A DNA stretch of 54,868 bases from a virus: positions 1-54,868 of the IMG/VR virus record IMGVR_UViG_3300003324_000142; one strand, 5' to 3'. This document shows positions 1 to 8,092 of the stretch, one piece after another. Under the pieces are notes generated by a model. The model worked only from the letters and a program-made list of their open reading frames with translations, was not told where the DNA came from and made no database searches. The translations under genes were made by a program, and so were the position numbers. Position 1 is the first letter of the stretch. Each line of letters opens with the position of its first letter.

Positions 1-395
1 AGGCGGTTCGCTACGCCCGCCGTCAAGACGCAGAGGCCGTCCATGCCGAGGACGAGGATGCTTGGCGCGTCGAGCCATTTGGCACGAACGATGCGCCGGT
101 AGAGAGGTTGGTGGAGGCTGCGAAGCGCGTTCTTGTGCTCGCTCGCAACGAGGGGGTGGCGACCGGAAGCAACGGGCAGGTGTTTTGGGGCCAAGCGATC
201 CGCGACTTGGAAGCCGCCCTAACCACCGCACCAACCGCGCCTGTGGTGCCGGATCGGGAGGCGATTGCGCGGGTCATTTGCCCCGCCGCATTCACAATCG
301 GCTCAAAGAACCGAGCGCACTGGCGGGAATATGCGCTCAGACGGGCCGACGCCATCCTCTCCCTGATCGCCGCCCGTCCCGGAGACACCGCATGA
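1..395 (+). CDS. Hypothetical phage protein, 3' part (start lies beyond the window edge)
   Basis: The frame is open from base 3 to the TGA at 393-395, about 130 codons, with no ATG start in it. It reads like real protein: a charged start (AVRYARRQDAEAVHAEDEDAW) followed by helical, Ala-rich sequence. The gene at the far end of the window (54648-54868) runs off the edge in a compatible way: its last bases repeat the 'aggcgg' that opens the window, and joining through that repeat gives ...TSQRTEAVRYARRQ... in one frame. The two pieces are therefore probably one protein of about 200 residues. The function is unknown. The next gene starts in an ATGA overlap, so this belongs to the same early operon. 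Confidence 0.7.
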   Translation, partial: AVRYARRQDAEAVHAEDEDAWRVEPFGTNDAPVERLVEAAKRVLVLARNEGVATGSNGQVFWGQAIRDLEAALTTAPTAPVVPDREAIARVICPAAFTIGSKNRAHWREYALRRADAILSLIAARPGDTA

Positions 396-877
396 CCCCC
401 ACGGACACGAATATCGTCATCGACACAACCCGTCCAACGCTGATCTGGTGCGTCTATGAACACCAGTGCGTCCTTGAGCCCGAAAAGCCGCCCGAGACGA
501 TCCTTGTTGGCGCGTGCCGGCTAACCGACTGCTACAAGTTGATCGACGGCAAGACGAACAGCGAATGGGGGCGGATATACGCTAACGGCGGGGCAGTGCT
601 GGTCCGGATCATCCAGTTGCACGACGATGCGCTCACAGCCAAACGGGCCGCGATTGCGCACATCAAAACGCTGCCGCACCCGCCGCGGTGCAACCTGCGC
701 GGCGTCAGTATGCGCGGCGCCAAGCGGCCCATCATCTGCGATCAGAACGGGCAGGAATACGCGACGCAGGGCGAAGCGGCCGAAGCGCTCGGCATCTCGC
801 AGTCGGGCATCAGCCGGCACATGGCGGGCGAATTGGCGCACGTCCAGGGGCACACATTTCATTACAGGGCGGTGTGA
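392..877 (+). CDS. Hypothetical protein with C-terminal HTH (NUMOD1-like) segment
   Basis: 161 aa. The ATG at 392 overlaps the previous stop (ATGA), which fixes the start and suggests translational coupling. The N-terminal two thirds are unrecognised. The last 50 residues (GQEYATQGEAAEALGISQSG, then ISRHMAGELAHVQGHTF) look like the short helix-turn-helix repeat that follows nuclease domains in phage homing endonucleases or stands alone in small DNA-binding proteins. No nuclease residues are visible upstream, so a stand-alone DNA-binding role is the cautious reading. Family recognition is by eye only. Confidence 0.7.
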   Translation: MTPTDTNIVIDTTRPTLIWCVYEHQCVLEPEKPPETILVGACRLTDCYKLIDGKTNSEWGRIYANGGAVLVRIIQLHDDALTAKRAAIAHIKTLPHPPRCNLRGVSMRGAKRPIICDQNGQEYATQGEAAEALGISQSGISRHMAGELAHVQGHTFHYRAV

Positions 878-878
878 T

Positions 879-1136
879 ATGGTCATATTTAAATACGAAT
901 TCGAAACGGATGCAATCAACGCTCCGAACGGTAAAGTGCTGCTTGTCAGCCAACGACAGGACGGGGTGACACTGCCGACCATCTGGATCGAACATAGCAG
1001 CGCAGCATCACGGACCGAGATGTTGTATTTCCTTCGTGGGACGGGTGAGACAATACATCCGGATAGCAATGCCGAACACGTCGGATCAGCAGTATGCGGA
1101 CCGTTCGTCTGGCACGTCTATCGAAGGGCGGTATAA
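879..1136 (+). CDS. Hypothetical small protein
   Basis: 85 aa. It begins one base after the preceding stop and its TAA overlaps the next ATG (TAATG), so it sits in the tightly packed early operon. The sequence (MVIFKYEFETDAINAPNGKV...) is mixed beta/polar without a recognisable motif or membrane segment. I do not recognise a family. Confidence 0.6.
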   Translation: MVIFKYEFETDAINAPNGKVLLVSQRQDGVTLPTIWIEHSSAASRTEMLYFLRGTGETIHPDSNAEHVGSAVCGPFVWHVYRRAV

Positions 1137-1300
1137 TGCGCACATACAGAATCCGAATGGAATATAATCGCTGGTACGTCCGTATCTACGCTGATACAAC
1201 AACCGGTGACTGCATCGACCGACACGGCCCATACGATACGCTCGAAGCAGCGGAACAAGTGGGCCGCGACACCGGACTGAACAACGGAGACGAGGGATGA
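1136..1300 (+). CDS. Hypothetical small protein
   Basis: 54 aa. The ATG at 1136 overlaps the previous TAA and its own stop overlaps the next ATG (ATGA). It starts MRTYRIRMEYNRWYVRIYAD and is rich in Tyr, Arg and acidic residues, suggesting one short beta-rich domain. No family is recognised. Its place in an unbroken chain of overlapping genes is the main support for it being real. Confidence 0.55.
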   Translation: MRTYRIRMEYNRWYVRIYADTTTGDCIDRHGPYDTLEAAEQVGRDTGLNNGDEG

Positions 1301-1584
1301 TTATCGCAGCACTTGCCATGATCGCGACAACGGATCGCGATCGTGCGTGTTTCATGCTTGCCGACGTGGCCGAATCGGTTATCGAAGCCCATGAAGCAAA
1401 TGTTCCGATTCAACAGGCAATGTCTATTGTCGATGGTCTGGTGGATGCGCCCCCGCTCGCTAACATCGCTCGAAATCTCATCATCAAAATCTACCGAACT
1501 GAACCGACGGGCGAACCTGTCGATCGAGTGCAAACGATCAACGAGTTGGCCGCAAATTGTATGAAGGCAGATTATGATGAGTGA
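1297..1584 (+). CDS. Hypothetical small helical protein
   Basis: 95 aa. It starts in an ATGA overlap with the gene before. The first ten residues are hydrophobic (MIIAALAMIATTDRD) but too short for a clear membrane span. The rest looks helical and acidic (ADVAESVIEAHEANVPIQQA). No known motif was found. The next gene's ATG lies inside its last four codons. Confidence 0.6.
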   Translation: MIIAALAMIATTDRDRACFMLADVAESVIEAHEANVPIQQAMSIVDGLVDAPPLANIARNLIIKIYRTEPTGEPVDRVQTINELAANCMKADYDE

Positions 1585-1825
1585 GGAACGCGACACCATC
1601 AACGCACTCGGCGCGCAGTTGCTCGGTCTGATGGGACCGAAGGAACGCAGCGTGACGTTGCATCCCGGCAGCGCCGACACACCCAACGGCAGCATCAGCG
1701 CCACGGTGAACAACGGCATCGTCAGCCACACGTCCGAAGCGGTCGGCTTGTACGATGCGCTCCACATGGCCCGCCGTGAGGTGGAGATACAGACGGGCCG
1801 ACTGTTGAAGGGAGACGCAAGTTGA
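1574..1825 (+). CDS. Hypothetical small protein
   Basis: 83 aa. Two ATGs stand in tandem (1574 and 1577); an AAGG lies six bases before the first, which favours 1574. It overlaps the previous gene by 11 bases. The sequence is hydrophilic and ends in a helix (ALHMARREVEIQTGRLLKG). No family is recognised. The stop overlaps the next gene's TTG start. Confidence 0.6.
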   Translation: MMSEERDTINALGAQLLGLMGPKERSVTLHPGSADTPNGSISATVNNGIVSHTSEAVGLYDALHMARREVEIQTGRLLKGDAS

Positions 1826-2019
1826 CCATTGGACGCAGCATGTCGATCGATATTGTTAACCGTCACAACAACGAAAGTTGCACCTTGCGATTGAATATAT
1901 ACAATGACGACGGTATGATTACGGACATCATCGAAGGGCCGATGCGCTTCATCATTACTTACGCGATGAAGCACGTTTCTCCCGATACCAAACTGGAATT
2001 ACGAAAGGTGCGAAAATGA
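1822..2019 (+). CDS. Hypothetical small protein (TTG start)
   Basis: 65 aa if started at the TTG at 1822, which overlaps the previous stop as TTGA. An in-frame ATG at 1840 would give a protein six residues shorter. The junction pattern favours TTG. The sequence (SIDIVNRHNNESCTLRLNIY) suggests a small beta domain. Function unknown. Confidence 0.5.
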   Translation: MTIGRSMSIDIVNRHNNESCTLRLNIYNDDGMITDIIEGPMRFIITYAMKHVSPDTKLELRKVRK

Positions 2020-2195
2020 AACGTTATAAGGTCGAGATGACGCACGGTCAGGATCAACGGCTGGTCGAAGCGGACAGCGTGCGGCAAATCGACGACTGGC
2101 TCATCTTTTATCGTCTGCCGCCCCAGGGCGGGCCAGCACTGGAACATTGGCGCGTTCGGATCGAATGCGTCGTGTCAATGGAGACAGTACGATGA
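2016..2195 (+). CDS. Hypothetical small protein
   Basis: 59 aa, from ATG 2016 (overlapping the preceding TGA) to TGA 2193-2195. It begins MKRYKVEMTHGQDQRLVEAD and continues as a compact mixed alpha/beta sequence. Both ends overlap neighbours by four bases, which makes a chance ORF unlikely. A strong AAAGG lies just upstream of the start. No family is recognised. Confidence 0.6.
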   Translation: MKRYKVEMTHGQDQRLVEADSVRQIDDWLIFYRLPPQGGPALEHWRVRIECVVSMETVR

Positions 2196-2857
2196 CGACA
2201 CACATCAGTCTGGACCTCGAAACATGGGGCACACGACCCGGATGCGACATTCGGTCCATCGGTGCGACTGTATTCTTCCCCGGTAGTAACATCGGTGACG
2301 GTGTACCGGACGGCACAATTGACGGAATCGAACAGGCGTTCTACATCGCGTGCGACAATCCATGCAAGTATCCGCACGGCAGCGACGAATACCCCGACCT
2401 CATTCGAAAATACCCCCTCCACCGCGACCCCCGCACCGTCCAATGGTGGTCCGAACAGTCCGACGAAGGACAGGCGGCTTTCACGGACCCTGTGGACTTG
2501 CGTGAGGCGTTGGAACGGTTCAGTGAATGGCTATACAGGGTCAACGATAACAACGCATTGGACGAACGGCTACGCATCTGGTCCCACGGCTCACATTTCG
2601 ATCCGCCGATCCTCGCCGCAGCATATGAAGCGATCGGTCTGCCCGTCCCGTGGCACTATCGAGCCCCGCGCGACACTCGGACGCTGTTCGATGCGGCCGG
2701 CATCGACGATCACAGCATGTGGCTCAAGCAGCACCCCGGCCCGCTCGGTGTGCCGCATCATGCGCTCGACGACGCCATTTGTCAGGCACGGGCCGTGTGT
2801 GCCGCTTGGAGCCGATTGCGGGTGGTCGGGAACCGTGCTACGGGTGACACGGTTTAA
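2192..2857 (+). CDS. DEDDh-type 3'-5' exonuclease (RNase T / DnaQ-like)
   Basis: 221 aa; the ATG at 2192 overlaps the previous stop. The three exonuclease motifs are visible. Exo I is DLE at residues 8-10 in HISLDLETWG. Exo II is FD at about 136-137 in SHGSHFDPPI. Exo III is the DEDDh pattern at about 189-194 in HHALDDA. These residues would bind the two metal ions for hydrolysis from a 3' end. The length fits small phage exonucleases of the DnaQ-like fold often found near replication genes. The DNA polymerase in this genome has its own exonuclease domain, so this enzyme more likely acts in nucleotide turnover, recombination or RNA trimming; that role is inference. Confidence 0.85.
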   Translation: MTTHISLDLETWGTRPGCDIRSIGATVFFPGSNIGDGVPDGTIDGIEQAFYIACDNPCKYPHGSDEYPDLIRKYPLHRDPRTVQWWSEQSDEGQAAFTDPVDLREALERFSEWLYRVNDNNALDERLRIWSHGSHFDPPILAAAYEAIGLPVPWHYRAPRDTRTLFDAAGIDDHSMWLKQHPGPLGVPHHALDDAICQARAVCAAWSRLRVVGNRATGDTV

Positions 2858-2876
2858 CCCTGTCAGGAGCCATCCC

Positions 2877-3101
2877 ATGAACAAATCCGCGCTCAAGGCG
2901 CTCGCCGATGGGCCAGTGGTCCAGGTGCTGCCGGAAAGCACCGCGCAGCCGATGATCGACAGCGGCCACGTCCGCCGCGCCACGATCGATCCGATGCCCA
3001 AGAGCGGCATTCCGGTCAGCATCACGGCCAAGGGCCGCGGCGCGCTCGCGGGTCCGGGTGGCCCGACGCCTCCCCCGCCGCCGCCCCCGCCCAAGGACTG
3101 A
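2877..3101 (+). CDS. Small protein with C-terminal polyproline tract
   Basis: 74 aa; ATG 2877 is preceded by a good CAGGAG. The body (MNKSALKALADGPVVQVLPE...) has Pro, Gly and Lys spread through it. It ends in eight consecutive prolines and KD. Such a tail is likely extended and may bind another protein or need EF-P for translation; both are inference. No family is recognised. Confidence 0.6.
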   Translation: MNKSALKALADGPVVQVLPESTAQPMIDSGHVRRATIDPMPKSGIPVSITAKGRGALAGPGGPTPPPPPPPPKD

Positions 3102-3104
3102 GCG

Positions 3105-3545
3105 GTGCAAATCCACGTCTGGTACGGCGTGGCGCTTGCGGCCATCACCTTTGTCTCTTGGAGGCTTGGTGGTGGCCGTTTCGCATGGGGCAAATTATTC
3201 TGTCACGATCCCGCAGACGACCGCATCTATCTGTGCCTGATCCTATGGTACAATTGGCTTTGCACCAACGCAGCCGCACTGACCCAAGCGTCCTATTACC
3301 CGTTCCTGACGATGTTCGTGATCGACGGCGCGACATGGGGTCTCATCGTCGGCACACTGCAAAGCGACCGCGCGCGGATCGTGGGATACACCAGTCTTGC
3401 GGTGCTGACATACGACATAACGCTCGCAGCCGGCGTGTCGTCGCTCGGGGTGAGCCCTGCGCTTGATTGGCTCCGTATGTTCGGCTACTTCCAGATGCTG
3501 CTCATCCTGCTCCCGGAGAAGCGAGTATGCCCAATCCGGCTCTAG
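3105..3545 (+). CDS. Integral membrane protein, unknown
   Basis: 146 aa from a GTG at 3105, three bases after the previous stop. Several hydrophobic stretches are visible: near the N-terminus (VALAAITFVSWRL), around residues 40-60 (IYLCLILWYNWLCTNAAAL), 65-85, 90-110, and a C-terminal one (MFGYFQMLLILL). This suggests four or five membrane spans. It overlaps the next gene by 19 bases. The family is unknown; it forms a trio with the next two membrane proteins. A holin role cannot be excluded, but the endolysin is far away at 25.2 kb. Confidence 0.65.
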   Translation: MQIHVWYGVALAAITFVSWRLGGGRFAWGKLFCHDPADDRIYLCLILWYNWLCTNAAALTQASYYPFLTMFVIDGATWGLIVGTLQSDRARIVGYTSLAVLTYDITLAAGVSSLGVSPALDWLRMFGYFQMLLILLPEKRVCPIRL

Positions 3546-4039
3546 TAGTCCCTGCGGTCAGCACTTTCCCGCTGTCATTCGACGGCAACCCGTGGACCTT
3601 CGGGAGCGCTTTGTTCGCCCTGACCGTCGTGTCGTCGGTATCGCTCGCAACGATGGGCCAATTGTGGGCCGAAGCGCGCGTATTCGGCTATCGGTTCAAT
3701 GCTCCGCATGGTGCCGCACGGACGATTCTGTTCCTGCTGATGCTGTCGTTTTTCATGCGGTCCGCTCCGGACGTGCTTTTCCTGCTGCTATGGGGCGGCG
3801 TCGGACCGCATACCATCGCCATTGTGCTGATCACGAAACGGTGGTTCGACGCGATCAGCGTGATCCCCTTTCTCGGCTCGGCACTCATTCTCATCCGAGC
3901 CCGACCGCCCATCGTGTTCCAATTGACCCGACAACCGCTTCCGGTTGACCTGTGGCCCACATGGCTTATGGTGCGGAAGAACGTGGGGATTATCGGCTTG
4001 GCAATGCTGATAGCAACGGGGGTTACACTTGCGCGATGA
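3527..4039 (+). CDS. Integral membrane protein, unknown
   Basis: 170 aa; ATG 3527 follows a GGAG seven bases upstream (GGAGAAGCGAGT). Hydrophobic runs appear around residues 25-45, 67-95 (TILFLLMLSFFMRS, then VLFLLLWGGV), 95-120 and at the C-terminus (VGIIGLAMLIATGVTLA), so four or more spans are likely. The stop overlaps the next start (ATGA). I do not recognise the family. The trio of membrane proteins ends the leftmost + strand operon. Confidence 0.65.
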   Translation: MPNPALVVPAVSTFPLSFDGNPWTFGSALFALTVVSSVSLATMGQLWAEARVFGYRFNAPHGAARTILFLLMLSFFMRSAPDVLFLLLWGGVGPHTIAIVLITKRWFDAISVIPFLGSALILIRARPPIVFQLTRQPLPVDLWPTWLMVRKNVGIIGLAMLIATGVTLAR

Positions 4040-4380
4040 CCGTAAAACCGGCCGTTGTTGTCGCGCCGTCATTTGGACCGGCCGTGGTCGTCATTGCCGG
4101 TCAGCCGATTCCGGTCATGGCGGCAGGGCTCGCGGTCGCCGGATTGATCCTCGCGCGACTGGTCGCACCACCCCCTAAAGTCCCGATGACCCGATCGAAG
4201 GCTTGGGCGCTCACCGGCTTGCTAACCGTGGTGTTGCTTGGCGGGGTCATCACAATGCAACCAACCGCGGGCACGGGCGTTGCGCTCGGTGTCGGACTCG
4301 GATATTCGGGGATGCTCGCAATCGAGTTTCTCGGCAGCCGAGTGACCGCCATGTTGAAGGCACTCACCGAAGGGAAGTAG
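4036..4380 (+). CDS. Small membrane protein (holin-like size), unknown
   Basis: 114 aa; it starts in an ATGA overlap. At least two membrane segments are visible (PVMAAGLAVAGLILARLVA near residues 27-45 and ALTGLLTVVLLGGVITM near 58-75), with a third weaker Gly-rich one. Size and topology resemble small holins, but no endolysin is adjacent and a better holin candidate sits beside the endolysin at 24841. The gene ends exactly where the convergent primase gene ends. Confidence 0.6.
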   Translation: MTVKPAVVVAPSFGPAVVVIAGQPIPVMAAGLAVAGLILARLVAPPPKVPMTRSKAWALTGLLTVVLLGGVITMQPTAGTGVALGVGLGYSGMLAIEFLGSRVTAMLKALTEGK

Positions 4381-6705
4381 TCAGGTGCTATACCCCTGCG
4401 CCGCCGCATACCCAGAGACATCGCCCCGCTCGCCCCAATGGTACAGGGTGGCGCGTGCGTTGGGCTCGTCGGGGTTCTCCGCGAAATAGCCTTGGAGCGC
4501 TCGCCCGCTGTCCACGTAGCCCATCGATTCGAGGATGCCGGCGATGATGTGCGGGCTGACCTGACCGCGCGTGACGGACTGTTTCTTGAGCCGCTGCATC
4601 ACAGCGACGCTGCTGATCCATCCGCCGACGAAGCCAGGCAATTGCTGCTCGACCGCTTCGCTGATGGCACGCTCGATCGGGCTGCGTGAGAGGTTGACAG
4701 CTTCCGCGGTGCTGGTCGTCTCGGGTGCGCGCATCGGGATCGCGCCGCGCTCGATCGGATAGCTGAGCAACCAGTCGGCGACGATCGCCTTGCCGTCGCC
4801 GCGCATCCATTCGAACAACGGCTTGAAATACTCGTCGTTCATACCGCGTTCGATCAGGTCGGATGCGGTTTGGATTGGGCTGTAGAATATGGCGTAGCGA
4901 CGACCGTTCTTCTTCGCCGGGATCGCGTCTTTATAATTTGTGAAGAATCCCCAACACGCAGGGTTGTCCTCCATGTCCTGATCGTGACCTTTGCCCTGTA
5001 TCTCGATCGTTTCGCGGGTCAAAAGCGGCTTCAATACCTCGACCAGATGCAGGCGTTCGTCGACCTTGATTTCGTCGGCCAGAATGAACACCTTGTTGCG
5101 CATCCACGCGTTGAATTTGCCGCCGCCGTCCGCCAGTTCCTGTGCGTTGGGGAAATGGACGTAAGGGGCGCCGACAGCGTGCGTCATGGCGATTTCGATC
5201 ATCGTCTTGCCGGCACCTTCGGCCGACTGGATCACCGGCGCCCATGGTATCTTGTAGCCCGGATACTGGACGATGTGCGCCATCCATTGATGCAGAATGC
5301 GCTGGTCGTTGGTGTCCGGGATCAGCCGCGCCAGGTGGTTCAGGAACGGGCTCGCGTCGCCTTCGATCCGCTGGACCTGTGGTGGCGCGTACATGTTGAC
5401 CCCGGACCGACCAAGCGCGTCCTTCACTATCGCCCCTTGGGGCTGCTGCGGCAGGAAACGGATGTGGTCGACCTTGGGGATGGTCCACAGCGTCGAGCGG
5501 AGCGCCGCCTTCCAGGCTTCGTCGGTTTTCTTGCCGTCGCTGGTGATGATGAACTGCTTGCCACCATAGGCACCGTTGAACGTCGTCGCGTTGTGGAACC
5601 GCCCGTCCGGTGCGAGAATTTTACCCATTTTCACGATGAAGGCACACCCGGCGAAATACTGCTCGCATTCCAAATGCGTCAGATATTCACCGCTGCAATC
5701 GAGCGGCGGCGGTGATGCCACGGACGGCATGGGCGGCACGGTGTCACCCTGCGCCGCCGCGGGCGCTGGCACCTGTTGCCCGCCGAACGACAGCGCCGCT
5801 TGGAGCGCAGGTACCTTGCGGGTCAGATAAGACCAGCCGACCTCTGTGTCGCGCAGCGAATGCCACTGCTTGTGATTCTCACCCCGGTCGTTGGCGTCGT
5901 AACGCTCGCACCATTTGGACCACATGGCGAACAGCGATTCGCAGTCCGTCAGCGACCATCCGGCTTGCTTGACGCCGCTGGTGACGGCGATCCATTCGCC
6001 GCGGTCCAGATCGTTCGGGTCGATCAGGTCAAGCGCCCGCTGGACCCATTCGATCGATGGCGCGGCCATGTCGGGCGTGCCGAGCGGATGCCGGGTGCCG
6101 TTGCCGCCGTCGATTACGTTGACGTGTGCGAGTGCTGTTTCGAGCGCTTCGACGGTGTAGGGCTGACCGAATGCGCCGAGCGCATGGCATGTCACCAGAT
6201 ACGGTTCGCCCTTGCGGTGATAGAAGCCGGGGCATCGCATCACGCGCGTTGCGTCGATGATGTTGTCCGCGTCGTACAACTGGCGCAATTTGCGCTGGAT
6301 CAGGGTGAACCGATCGTTGCCGGTGTAGGGTTGCGTCACCCAATAGACATGATATTTGCCGGGGCTCGACTGGACGGCGAACGACGGGACGGGTTGTAAT
6401 GCTGCGGCCCGCTCGTAATTCTGCTGCGCTGACACGTTGTCCAGATCGGCGTAATTGGCGCGCAGTGCAGACACGTTATCCAGCTTGCGGCCCGCACCGT
6501 CCATCATCGCCGGGGTGACGAAGATGCCGTAGCCGCGTTCATTCATCGCGGTCAGCCATTGCCACAGGTTCGGCAGGGTGCCGCGCTGCGGATGGCCGGG
6601 GTCGCTCTTGTCCGTGTCGTGGAGCGCGCGCCAGTCCATCACCGCTGTATTCGGGTCGCCGGCAATCGCTGAGACGTAGGCCCATGCGTAATCGTAGGGG
6701 GTCAT
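4381..6705 (-). CDS. Primase-helicase (PrimPol / RepB-like primase fused to helicase domain)
   Basis: 774 aa. The start at 6705 overlaps the stop of the upstream HTH gene (ATGA); a longer frame from 6726 is possible but lacks this junction. The N-terminal 170 residues match a PrimPol-type primase: NYADLDNV gives the D87xD89 metal pair, PGKYHVYW holds the conserved His near 119, and DATRVMRCPGFYH follows. Residues 230-290 look like a PriCT-2 domain (ESLFAMWSKWCERYDA). The C-terminal half holds a helicase-type ATPase with Walker A EGAGKT near 496-501 and Walker B FILADE near 540-545. It probably makes primers and unwinds DNA for the phage family B polymerase. It is convergent with the + strand membrane genes. 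Confidence 0.85.
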   Translation of the reverse strand: MTPYDYAWAYVSAIAGDPNTAVMDWRALHDTDKSDPGHPQRGTLPNLWQWLTAMNERGYGIFVTPAMMDGAGRKLDNVSALRANYADLDNVSAQQNYERAAALQPVPSFAVQSSPGKYHVYWVTQPYTGNDRFTLIQRKLRQLYDADNIIDATRVMRCPGFYHRKGEPYLVTCHALGAFGQPYTVEALETALAHVNVIDGGNGTRHPLGTPDMAAPSIEWVQRALDLIDPNDLDRGEWIAVTSGVKQAGWSLTDCESLFAMWSKWCERYDANDRGENHKQWHSLRDTEVGWSYLTRKVPALQAALSFGGQQVPAPAAAQGDTVPPMPSVASPPPLDCSGEYLTHLECEQYFAGCAFIVKMGKILAPDGRFHNATTFNGAYGGKQFIITSDGKKTDEAWKAALRSTLWTIPKVDHIRFLPQQPQGAIVKDALGRSGVNMYAPPQVQRIEGDASPFLNHLARLIPDTNDQRILHQWMAHIVQYPGYKIPWAPVIQSAEGAGKTMIEIAMTHAVGAPYVHFPNAQELADGGGKFNAWMRNKVFILADEIKVDERLHLVEVLKPLLTRETIEIQGKGHDQDMEDNPACWGFFTNYKDAIPAKKNGRRYAIFYSPIQTASDLIERGMNDEYFKPLFEWMRGDGKAIVADWLLSYPIERGAIPMRAPETTSTAEAVNLSRSPIERAISEAVEQQLPGFVGGWISSVAVMQRLKKQSVTRGQVSPHIIAGILESMGYVDSGRALQGYFAENPDEPNARATLYHWGERGDVSGYAAAQGYST

Positions 6706-6878
6706 GCCGTCTCCCCCCGAACCCATGCGTCAACCTGCTCGACGGCCCATCGACGCGGTGACGTGCCTGGGATCGCGCGGACGGGGAAGCGCCCGTCGTT
6801 CAACATGTTGTAGAGCGTTCGGCGGCTTACCCCTATATATTCGGCAAGCGCTTTGACGCATAAGGTTTGGGCTGTCAT
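6702..6878 (-). CDS. Small HTH protein (AlpA / excisionase-like)
   Basis: 58 aa. It contains a winged-helix type HTH: VKALAEYIGVSRRTLYNMLN followed by PRRWAVEQVDAWVRG, the usual layout of the HTH_17 / AlpA / Xis-like family. It overlaps the primase start by four bases, so the two are probably made from one transcript. A short inverted repeat (TTACC-4-GGTAA) spans its own start codon at 6878-6891 and could be an operator. With no integrase visible, a transcription regulator is more likely than an excisionase. Confidence 0.75.
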   Translation of the reverse strand: MTAQTLCVKALAEYIGVSRRTLYNMLNDGRFPVRAIPGTSPRRWAVEQVDAWVRGETA

Positions 6879-6912
6879 TACCCTGTGGTAAGCGGTTCGG
6901 GTCGTTCGGGTC
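6878..6912. promoter_or_regulatory. Possible operator between divergent genes
   Basis: The 93 bases between the divergent HTH gene and the + strand gene at 6972 hold a perfect inverted repeat TTACC-CTGT-GGTAA (6878-6891), followed by a tandem direct repeat of GTTCGGGTC (6895-6903 and 6904-6912). The same 9-mer recurs in the control region near 49052-49060. A regulator site is a reasonable reading; no footprint evidence exists. Confidence 0.35.
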
Positions 6913-6971
6913 AAGCATCTTTTTGCACATTTCTGCATTGCGTGTCGCTTGGGGTGGTGATAAGCCGCGGC

Positions 6972-7169
6972 ATGGATATGACCCCGACCGAACGCATCGA
7001 GCGTTACACCGCAGCACGACGAGCCGCAGGGATGCCCGCAGTCCGCATGGACCATGTGGCTGATCGCTACATCGTTTACGGCAGTCAACGTAGCTACAGC
7101 GCTACAGAAGTTGACAACGCCATACACGGTATGCAATTAGCGGTGCAACATAAAGGAGACGACAGATGA
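6972..7169 (+). CDS. Hypothetical small protein
   Basis: 65 aa from ATG 6972. The N-terminus is charged and helical (MTPTERIERYTAARRAAGMP). The middle has alternating beta residues (DRYIVYGSQRSYSATEV). It is first in the short + strand run 6972-8989 and overlaps the next ATG (ATGA). No family is recognised. Confidence 0.55.
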   Translation: MDMTPTERIERYTAARRAAGMPAVRMDHVADRYIVYGSQRSYSATEVDNAIHGMQLAVQHKGDDR

Positions 7170-7852
7170 CGAAAACCACATGGGGTGAACCGATCAAAAC
7201 CAACGGTGTGAAGCCGGCGTGGTTGCGTGATGACGACGTTTGGCAGTGGTCAATCAGCCACACTGATCATTTCATCGACGCCAATTTTACCGCCAGTAAA
7301 TACGACGCTGCCGATCAGTATCGTTTCATCGCTCGGGTTCGTCTGCCCGCCGATCATCCCGCCTATATCATCCTCGCAGCCGGCGAACCGCTATGGGACG
7401 GACGGACCGGGTGGATGCCGTGGCATGGTGGCGAGCGTGCGCCGGATGATTGGGACGGTGGACACCAGATGGCCCGCAACGGAGACGTCGATAAATATGT
7501 CGAATGGCGGCACCCGTGGCGTGGTGGAGTCGGTACAACAGAGTTCGACATCATCGCCTATCGTCCGACGCAGCAGGCTTCGACCGGTTCGGTTCCGAAT
7601 GCTGTCTCAACGCAATGGTACGATCCCGGTGAGTATCCCTATGCTCACACCCGAGACGACGCGATCAAACTGCTCACTGATGCGGGTTACAAGATCGAGC
7701 CGCCCGATCCGTTGGCACCGGCGCGTGAGGCGTTGGCTCAGGCCATGGAAGCAGTCGGCAACCCGTACTCGGCCAACATTTATCGTAGCAAAGGCAACGA
7801 AGTGGTCGTCCAAGCCATCGCCGACCGCTTCACGCTCAAGGCAGACACCTGA
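7166..7852 (+). CDS. Hypothetical protein, unknown
   Basis: 228 aa; the start overlaps the previous stop (ATGA) with AAAGGAG just upstream. The sequence is Trp-, Tyr- and Asp-rich in the first 140 residues (HPWRGGVGTTEFDIIAYRPT) with a helical tail carrying EALAQAMEAVGNPYSANIYR. The tail resembles the linker-rich C-termini of small phage early proteins. No catalytic motif was seen and no family is recognised. Confidence 0.65.
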   Translation: MTKTTWGEPIKTNGVKPAWLRDDDVWQWSISHTDHFIDANFTASKYDAADQYRFIARVRLPADHPAYIILAAGEPLWDGRTGWMPWHGGERAPDDWDGGHQMARNGDVDKYVEWRHPWRGGVGTTEFDIIAYRPTQQASTGSVPNAVSTQWYDPGEYPYAHTRDDAIKLLTDAGYKIEPPDPLAPAREALAQAMEAVGNPYSANIYRSKGNEVVVQAIADRFTLKADT

Positions 7853-7924
7853 GCGGTGTGGGACTACAGCAAGGGTGCGGGTGCGAAAGCACAAGGACGA
7901 CACAACAGAAAAGGTGGTTATATT

Positions 7925-8092
7925 ATGAACCGCGACTATTTCACCCGACCGATCCAGGGCGGTGGGCGTGACGCCCATTACTACGGCAACAGCGGACCAT
8001 TGCAGCCGATGGACCAACCGGCGTCACGCAGCCGCCTGATGGTCGCTGCACTGCTGTTCGCAGCGGTCGTCGTGCTGTGGGTGGTGATATGA
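7925..8092 (+). CDS. Small protein with single C-terminal membrane segment
   Basis: 55 aa from ATG 7925, which has AAGGTGG eight bases upstream. An in-frame GTG at 7856 would give 78 residues but lacks a comparable ribosome site. The N-terminal 35 residues are polar and Gly/Pro-rich. The end is a clear hydrophobic segment (RLMVAALLFAAVVVLWVVI), so it is probably tail-anchored in the inner membrane. Function unknown. Confidence 0.55.
   Translation: MNRDYFTRPIQGGGRDAHYYGNSGPLQPMDQPASRSRLMVAALLFAAVVVLWVVI

Noticed and set aside
4870-5715. 281-codon ORF on the + strand inside the primase region
   Set aside because: Antisense to the helicase domain of the primase gene, with shadow-like composition.
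6702-6878. Excisionase with a lysogeny module
   Set aside because: No integrase, attachment site or CI-like repressor was recognised in the window, and the gene is coupled to the primase.
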